Shown piece after piece: positions 31,601 through 36,859 of a stretch of 36,859 nucleotides of DNA. Source of the stretch: Apostichopus parvimensis. Its lineage: Eukaryota; Echinodermata; Holothuroidea; Aspidochirotida; Stichopodidae. The stretch spans positions 39,238 through 76,096 of the forward strand of contig KN886526.1 of NCBI GenBank assembly GCA_000934455.1. The letters run 5' to 3'. The position numbers and the translations under genes are program-made. Every line of letters begins with the position of its first letter. Position 1 is the first letter of the stretch. The notes beneath the pieces were generated by a model. The model was not told the DNA's origin, searched no databases, and was given only the letters and a program-made list of their open reading frames with translations.

Positions 31601-34600
31601 AATGTTAAATTCTTATTACAGTTTACTTATTACTTATTACTATACAAAAGGTAAAGTGTTTGGACAATGGTTTTTAACAGTTGTGTAACAGTTTGTGATG
31701 GAACTCGTTTTTGCAAAATTTTTACGAACGGATCATTTTCATATTTTTTTTATTTTCACTAACTATAAACTGTTATGAACATTAATTCCAATACCTGTCT
31801 GGCCTGATATAACGAAATGTTTAAATATTTCATTTTCCCCTTGTCTAGCAGTGGATCCGAGCTCTAGCAAGTACGGTGACGTTCACAGGACACTGTACTT
31901 TCATCTGATGCCATCACAAATTCAACAGATTATAGACTCCAAGCATCCACAGACCATGAACTACGTAGTGCAAGTGCAATTAAGGTAATTTTTACAGCTA
32001 TTCGAATATTTCCTTGTACCCTGTCATTTTAGCTTTTAAGTGAAACAAGTGCTCTCACTCTCTCTCCACCTCTCTCTCACTTTGACTGAGCAATGCTGTT
32101 AAACATTCCACTTAAGAATGAATGCAGGTAAAACAATTCTCCTCTTTTTCCCTGTCATTTTGAAGTACTTTCCCCTATTGTGCTCGCTGGGAAGTTCCAT
32201 TTATGTATTAATTTAAGTGAATCTCATAATATGCAGGATTATGTGTTGTCAATTTTCATTGCTACAGCAGTATTTCTTGTATTTGATCACTGCAGTACTA
32301 CAGTACATAACTTTTGCAATGATGATGGTTTGTGTCTGTACAAATTGTACAAGTGTATGTGTATGTGAGACAGCAGCTACTGTACATTGAGAACAAGAAT
32401 GTAAAACTTTGACAGATCTTATGATGTAGTAGTATATGGATACCTAACTACTTTGTAAAATAAGCTTTGTGCCTGTTGGAAGTTAAAAGGTCACTTGTGT
32501 TGAGTATCTATATAGTAAAGGTCAAAATGTGAGTGTAAGTGATATCACAAGAGAGCCAAAGTTGAACAGGTCTCTCTCTATCCAAGACTGTGGATGTCCC
32601 ATGTTGGGTACAAGTACAGTAGGCTAATGTTTTGCTTTGAGATCACAGCTCATAGATCAGAATATGCACTTACTCAGTGTAGTTTCCTTATAATTTATGA
32701 AGATGTAGTACTTAACTTGTACACAATTTGGTTTGTGTTATTCTCTCATTATGACATGATAATCAGTTGATATTTTCTGCATGTCATGCAAAGTCATCTA
32801 TGGTTATGCCATCTGAGTGTGATGATGTCCTCACAAGCCATTTACAACATGTGTATTTAATGTATATTGAAGAAAGTTTGAACAATCAAATTAGAACATA
32901 ATTACAGCTCTAGGATAATATGATAGATAAGTCATTGTTAATGCACTATCGTTCTTTAGGACAGATTATATGCTTAAAAGGTATTTGGAAAAGACTGTTA
33001 CTGGAAATTATTAAAGTCGATATCAGCTGGCTAAGAAATGTCTTTGCTTTTGGCTACTTAGGTCTTTGTGACCTGGTCACTATGTGACTAGTTGAATGTT
33101 GGTTTGAGATAAGTATTGCATTTCCCTTATTCAGGTTTTGTTTATCAGAAACCAGCTGTGAACAAGAGGACAGGATTCCAACCAGTGTGACAGTAAAAGT
33201 CAATGGAAAGATCTGTTCCCTACCGGTACGTATCTTAATGTACAGTACATTCAATGGCTGTAACTAACTTAACTACACATAGTTCAGCTAATGAAATGTG
33301 CCAAGGATTCTTAAAACAGTGCTTTTGCAATACAAATGGCACTGTGTCCTGACAATGCAATATCACAACTTTTAGAGTACAGAAGTGCTTAGTCATCACT
33401 GCTTTGTTCTAAAGTTAACGTTCCCAAAAATTGCATTATCATCTTTGACATTAATATAGCCTACTATAATACTACTCATGCAGTGGTAGATATCAGCCAG
33501 GGCTTTCCCCAAATTTATGGGTTCAGTAGTTTTGAGGTAATCACTATAGCTACTGCAATGATCACAGCTTCCCTGCAGTTCAAAAACACAGTGAATATTG
33601 TGTCAGTCTCAAGAACATGTAATGGGAAATGTGTAATATACTCTATATCATGCCATTAACTTTGCAGTACTGTTTTAACTATCCCAAAAACCTGCTGTAC
33701 ATAGTGAAACTCAGACTCCTTATACAGTAGTAGTAGTAACCTACAGGCTCTTGAAATCTACCTTTTTTGAGTTCAGAAAGTATGCTTTACCATGTGTCAG
33801 ACAAATTTGGTTACACCCTAAAACTGTTCTGTGTGAGATTGCAATGCTTGCCAAATATGATACCGTACTGTATTCCTGTTGAACAGCATTTGTCAGGTTG
33901 CCAAACATTGATTTTACTGTACTGAGTGATATACTGTGGCTAGTGTGTGTTTGTTGCTAGTACTCCAACAGATAGAACTGACCAGGGATGATATTGCCTT
34001 CAAAACTTTCCTTCCTTTTGCAGTGTAAAATGTGGATGGGTTGATATGGAAAGGGATGCTACTATCAATCTGTTTGATAGATTTGTTCATCTTTCTGACT
34101 TATTTATTATCGTTAATTCCCTGTAGACATGAACGTAATCCCCAAAGTGTCAATTTTAATCAAGAACGTCACTCGGTTAGTGGTCGTTAAGATGTCAACA
34201 GGCCCCAACCAAATAATATTGATACAGGTCTGCAATCAAGAAATGTCCATATAAGTCTTCCACAAATAAACCCCACTTTTTGTGAGGTGGGTGGGTGGTA
34301 CTGAACTTGGGAGGGTGGGGGAGGGGGGTTCTGCTTACAGGTTAGCATCTCTTAAATTTGACTGCAAGGTTCTCTGTATGAAGAGATCTAAGATGCTCAG
34401 TTGATCACTAAATCATATTTAAACATACCATGATCAAGGTTCATTTTCAGCTGTGTAAACTTGTCAAACATTCCTCAAAACTTGGATTTGATATCTTGTC
34501 AGTTTCCTCTGTTATTATACATTTCCTGCCTTGATATATTTTATGACAAAAGTTGAAATCTTTTTATCAGCTATATTGCAGATAGTTCATTGAATATTTA

Positions 34601-34885
34601 CACATTTCCTTCTCTAGCAGCTGTCACTGTTTAGGAGCAGATTTCATTGGTATATTAAAATGCTTGAACAAGACTGAAAGGTCTGTTCTTGTTCCATGCT
34701 ATCATTAATTTCACATTTGTCTGATGTTTTTTTTTTTAATCCACATACAGCCTTGTTACCCTCAAAATAAACCAGGAGTTGAAGCCAAAAGGCCTGGTAG
34801 ACCTATTAACATAACTCCTTTGACAAGACTACTTCCATCAGCAACCAACCAAATAGAAATCCAATGGATCCCAGAGATTGCTCGG
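19668..34885 (+). CDS. PIAS: E3 SUMO-protein ligase PIAS, N-terminal part
   Basis: PIAS proteins are nuclear SUMO E3 ligases that bind transcription factors and chromatin. Five exons join in phase: 19668-19691, 20810-21281, 31852-31984 (or from 31849), 33135-33225, 34751-34885, giving 285 residues so far. SAP DNA-binding domain at about residues 12-46 with the LxxLL motif LQVLL (19-23) and [30 protein letters not shown] follows. A Ser/Pro-rich linker at about 75-140. The PINIT domain starts near [16 protein letters not shown] and contains a literal PINIT within [14 protein letters not shown] (258-262). The SP-RING zinc domain, SUMO-interaction motif and stop lie beyond the window. MASNEDLK is the usual short first exon. 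It is probably the single invertebrate PIAS, so I do not assign a vertebrate number. Confidence 0.95.
19692..20809 (+). other. PIAS intron 1
   Basis: A 1.1-kb intron rich in TAGGCTA-type words, with no recognisable gene. Confidence 0.7.
20810..21281 (+). CDS. PIAS: PIAS exon 2 (SAP domain and linker)
   Basis: Acceptor ATCTTGCAG after a T/C-rich tract, donor TTGA/GTGAGT. It covers residues 9-165: SAP domain, [12 protein letters not shown], Ser/Pro linker, and [20 protein letters not shown]. The open frame runs 18 codons past the donor to a stop, but the family sequence stops matching at the donor. Confidence 0.94.
25685..25702. repeat. Perfect 18-bp palindrome
   Basis: GTACATTGTACAATGTAC reads the same on both strands, inside a further imperfect palindrome CACTGTACAT...ACGCTGTAGTG. 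Confidence 0.9.
28612..29127. repeat. Three-copy direct repeat, units of 164-185 bp
   Basis: Units start TTAGTTGTGATTATTA at 28612, 28776 and 28961. All share GTGAGTGGGTTCATTAGGGC, ACAAGACTGTATT, TAACGTTAACTAAAGATTGA and TTTTGGCTTTGT or GTTTGGCTTTGT. Length differences fall in one variable middle segment after GGGCTTTGA. Confidence 0.95.
29787..29820. repeat. (ATT)n microsatellite
   Basis: TTATAATTATTATTG followed by uninterrupted ATT units, ending in a T run. Confidence 0.9.
30270..30640. repeat. Tandem interspersed repeat with GGTCCAAGCTTCCCTTC units
   Basis: Three units, about 140 bp apart (marker TGARAYTGGTCCAA at 30281, 30424 and 30561), each followed by CTTCCCTTC, TGAGATA and TGTTTA. 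The spacers carry GTGACC and TTTGACCTCC words (30355-30371 and 30498-30517). It ends in a (CA)n tract at 30617-30630. The layout is that of a dispersed invertebrate satellite-like repeat; I recall similar text from several marine invertebrate genomes but cannot name a family. Confidence 0.88.
31847..31851 (+). promoter_or_regulatory. NAGNAG tandem splice acceptor
   Basis: TCTAGCAG before PIAS exon 3. The two AGs are 3 bp apart and both keep phase, adding or removing one residue at the start of the PINIT segment. Confidence 0.8.
31852..31984 (+). CDS. PIAS: PIAS exon 3 (PINIT domain)
   Basis: It encodes [20 protein letters not shown], then [20 protein letters not shown] and VQL. Donor AG/GTAATT. 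The acceptor is a tandem TAGCAG: start at 31849 gives T-V-D and at 31852 gives M-D, both in phase. Confidence 0.92.
31985..33134 (+). other. PIAS intron 3
   Basis: 1.15 kb; a CT-rich microsatellite-like run (CTCTCACTCTCTCTCC) near 32050-32075 and several CAGTACTACAGTAC words. No gene recognised. Confidence 0.7.
33135..33225 (+). CDS. PIAS: PIAS exon 4 (PINIT domain)
   Basis: It encodes [20 protein letters not shown] and [11 protein letters not shown], matching the LCLAETSxxQEDxxP and KVNGK blocks of the family. Acceptor TTATTCAG, donor GTACGT. Confidence 0.96.
33226..34750 (+). other. PIAS intron 4
   Basis: 1.5 kb; a G-rich stretch at 34284-34329 (GGTGGGTGGGTGG and GGGAGGGTGGGG) that could fold as a G-quadruplex, and a T9 tract before exon 5. 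No gene recognised. Confidence 0.7.
34751..34885 (+). CDS. PIAS: PIAS exon 5 (PINIT motif)
   Basis: It encodes [20 protein letters not shown], then [20 protein letters not shown] and PEIAR. Acceptor CATACAG, donor GTAAGA. The following exon (expected to begin with an NYxxxVYLV-like strand) is not in the remaining 2 kb. Confidence 0.96.
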
Positions 34886-36859
34886 GTAAGACAGTTTAAT
34901 CATTTTACTTGATTAGAAAAGAGGTGTGCCAGTAAGTTGCTATCGAGATACGTATTTGATATGTTAAGCTTGTATTTAATCGTATAAGTAATTAAATCAT
35001 ATCCTTGGCACAGACTTTTGAACCCCATCTAGGTTGCCTGGAGTTAGAATCTAAAAGTGACTATCCTCCTCCTTGTAACTTCTCTCATTTACTTTGCTCC
35101 TCGCTTACCTGTCTCCCCACATCCTTAGCACTCTCGTTCTGCCGTTCCTAAAATGAACTGGTAACCTTTTAACACTGTGCATCCTCTATGACCTGCCCCT
35201 CTGGTCAATGCCCTTCTCATTCTACCATCCAAAGTGCCAGCACCGTGCGTTTTTCGTCCGGATTATTTCAACGTAATTCGTTCGGATATGTGACCTTTAG
35301 TTTTTCCATCCATTGGATACTGAAATAGTTTACAAGTGGTGCGCAGCCCGATAAGTATCCTTTGTTGCATAGGGAGGGATTTTCGGGATGCTTTTGGGGG
35401 AGACAGGTAAGTTTGTCACTTGTAAAGATCCAAACCAGTAAGTTCTGGGATTTTGGTGATCTGCATATATAGGAAGGGTGTTCTTTGCAAAACACTTTCC
35501 GGCATAAGATACAATACTGGGTATGAAAAAATGTGACATGTAGCGTTGTGCAGTAGTGCAAATTTCACACAACCGGTAGTGTCGCAACATGAATCCCGGT
35601 AGCCTAACAGGGTTTTCCTCAAACATTTCATCTGTGTTTCAAAGGGCTAAATTACAAGACTGTCAATGTCATCCTTTCAATGGCAAAGCCTAGGCCAACT
35701 ACATACTCTTACAGGCATGGTTATAAAAAAAGACATCCAAAATAACACGTTTATTTTTAAAATACACTTTCAAAAAGAAAAGCACAAACTGTGGGAAAAA
35801 CACCCGACACCATCCTTCATTCATACTCGATGTACGATAATAGATAAACATGTTTGCACGTGGATAAAACCTGTAATCCGTACGCAAACAAAAATTGGGG
35901 ATTCCCCACAATTCCATGATATTGGAATCCGGCAACCCTTCAAGTTCAAAAGTTCACACTCATAAGTTTTCAACTATCAACAAGTCACCATTTGGAACTT
36001 CATACAAGAAGAATGTAACATAGGGCTTTGTAAATACGGATTATAAACTATATACACATAAGAATAGTACAGAATTATTTATATTGTTAATCGTCTGTTG
36101 TTTTCTCCAGAAAATATACTTTTAATTAGTACAATATCCATCTTTCATGACTATCGGGATCCTGCAAAATGCTAGTGACATGCACCTACAAAATATGAAA
36201 TCTCCCAAAGAAAACTATTTTCATGTATTTTTTAATCCTACAATGTTGTTTGAAACACTGTAGGAACTAGGAAACTATGAGAATATAGTTTGTAACCTCT
36301 AAGCACAATTCCACAGCACTTTAGAAAGCCCACTACTAACGTAATACCATTGAATTATTATCTGTGAGCTTTGATCCATCAATCAAATAAGGAGTAATCT
36401 CTCTTTCCTCTGGACCTAAACCGCCTTTTCCCTGCTGCGTATACTGCCCAAAACTGGGGGTAGGCCCCACTTACAGGAGGCCGTGTCACCTCTCGCCGAG
36501 AGGAGCACTCTCGTCCTATACTTTTTGTGCGTTACATGTTATCCAGGCCTGCCTATTACTATATGTAGTGTACACTTCCATTGCACAAGCCAATGTGCCA
36601 TCAGGACTCATAATATACTAAATATTGTGTGTTCCTGTAGGGGGATTTTAAAGGCACGTTTTCATGGAGGACTGTAGGGAAGCAAGTTTTTATGGGCGGA
36701 CGCGAACATTTTTGAGACAATGTTTGACATAGAGTAGAATGGAATGGAATAGATGGTAATGGTGGCTTACAACATTATCTGCTTGGTTAGTCCTCAAGAA
36801 ATGATTATACAATATTCAATGCAATACAGAAGTCTTTGCTAGCTTCCTCAGCACATCCC
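34886..36859 (+). other. PIAS intron 5, runs off the window
   Basis: The next PIAS exon is not found. At 35240-35640 the DNA has a higher GC and CpG content and several overlapping short open frames on the minus strand. The reading frames have no recognisable domain. A 15-bp hairpin CCTCTCG-C-CGAGAGG lies at 36489-36503. Confidence 0.6.
36489..36503. repeat. GC-rich perfect hairpin
   Basis: CCTCTCG and CGAGAGG around a single C, in a locally GC-rich patch (36420-36520) of an otherwise AT-rich intron. It may be part of an old interspersed repeat; family unknown. Confidence 0.7.

Larger units (their letters stand above)
21282..31848 (+). other. PIAS intron 2 (about 10.6 kb)
   Basis: The largest intron of the window. 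It contains a T20 tract near 22151-22170, a G run near 27938-27948, a three-copy repeat (28612-29127), an ATT simple repeat (29787-29820), a GGTCCAA-type tandem repeat (30270-30640), and many TACTGTA/TACAGTA words from about 22750 onward. I found no nested gene: open frames there are short and lack domain-like sequence. Confidence 0.75.

Noticed and set aside
35268..35965. Overlapping open frames of 71-99 codons on both strands
   Set aside because: No known domain and overlapping frames on both strands; kept only as a compositional observation.

Overview
This is a stretch of animal nuclear DNA. It is AT-rich, full of introns, and every coding exon I could place is bounded by GT..AG sites with consistent reading phase across all joins. 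It carries parts or all of three conserved genes. (1) The 3' part of CATSPER2, a sperm calcium-channel pore subunit (+ strand, exons between 1 and 5385; the 5' part lies before the window). (2) A complete KATNAL2, katanin p60 subunit A-like 2 (- strand, start codon at 19138, stop at 8158-8160; 14 coding exons, 570 residues). (3) The 5' part of a PIAS family SUMO E3 ligase gene (+ strand, start codon at 19668; 5 coding exons to 34885; the SP-RING half lies beyond the window).

The organism is most likely a marine invertebrate deuterostome, with an echinoderm as first guess. Reasons: a CatSper gene is present, KATNAL2 and PIAS sit head to head as I recall them in vertebrates, PIAS intron 2 is about 10.6 kb, and the introns are rich in short simple arrays and in AGGCCTA and TACTGTA words. 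This is an inference, not an identification.

Layout: 1-5385 CATSPER2 exons with two tandem arrays placed at intron edges; 5386-8157 tail-to-tail intergenic DNA and 3' UTRs; 8158-19138 KATNAL2, with a foldback element in intron 9 and a hammerhead-like transposon motif in intron 1; 19139-19667 a 529-bp shared promoter; 19668-36859 PIAS, mostly intron, with several repeats.

Biologically, CATSPER2 (calcium entry in the sperm flagellum) and KATNAL2 (microtubule remodelling in spermatids and cilia) are both male-germline or flagellar genes. PIAS is a general nuclear SUMO ligase that shares a promoter with KATNAL2. The most unusual structure is a 15-copy, 43-bp array at the end of CATSPER2 intron 5. 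Each unit duplicates the 3' splice site plus the first bases of the next exon, so the real acceptor is the last of a ladder of near-identical decoys. I found no bacterial-type system, CRISPR array, tRNA or rRNA gene.
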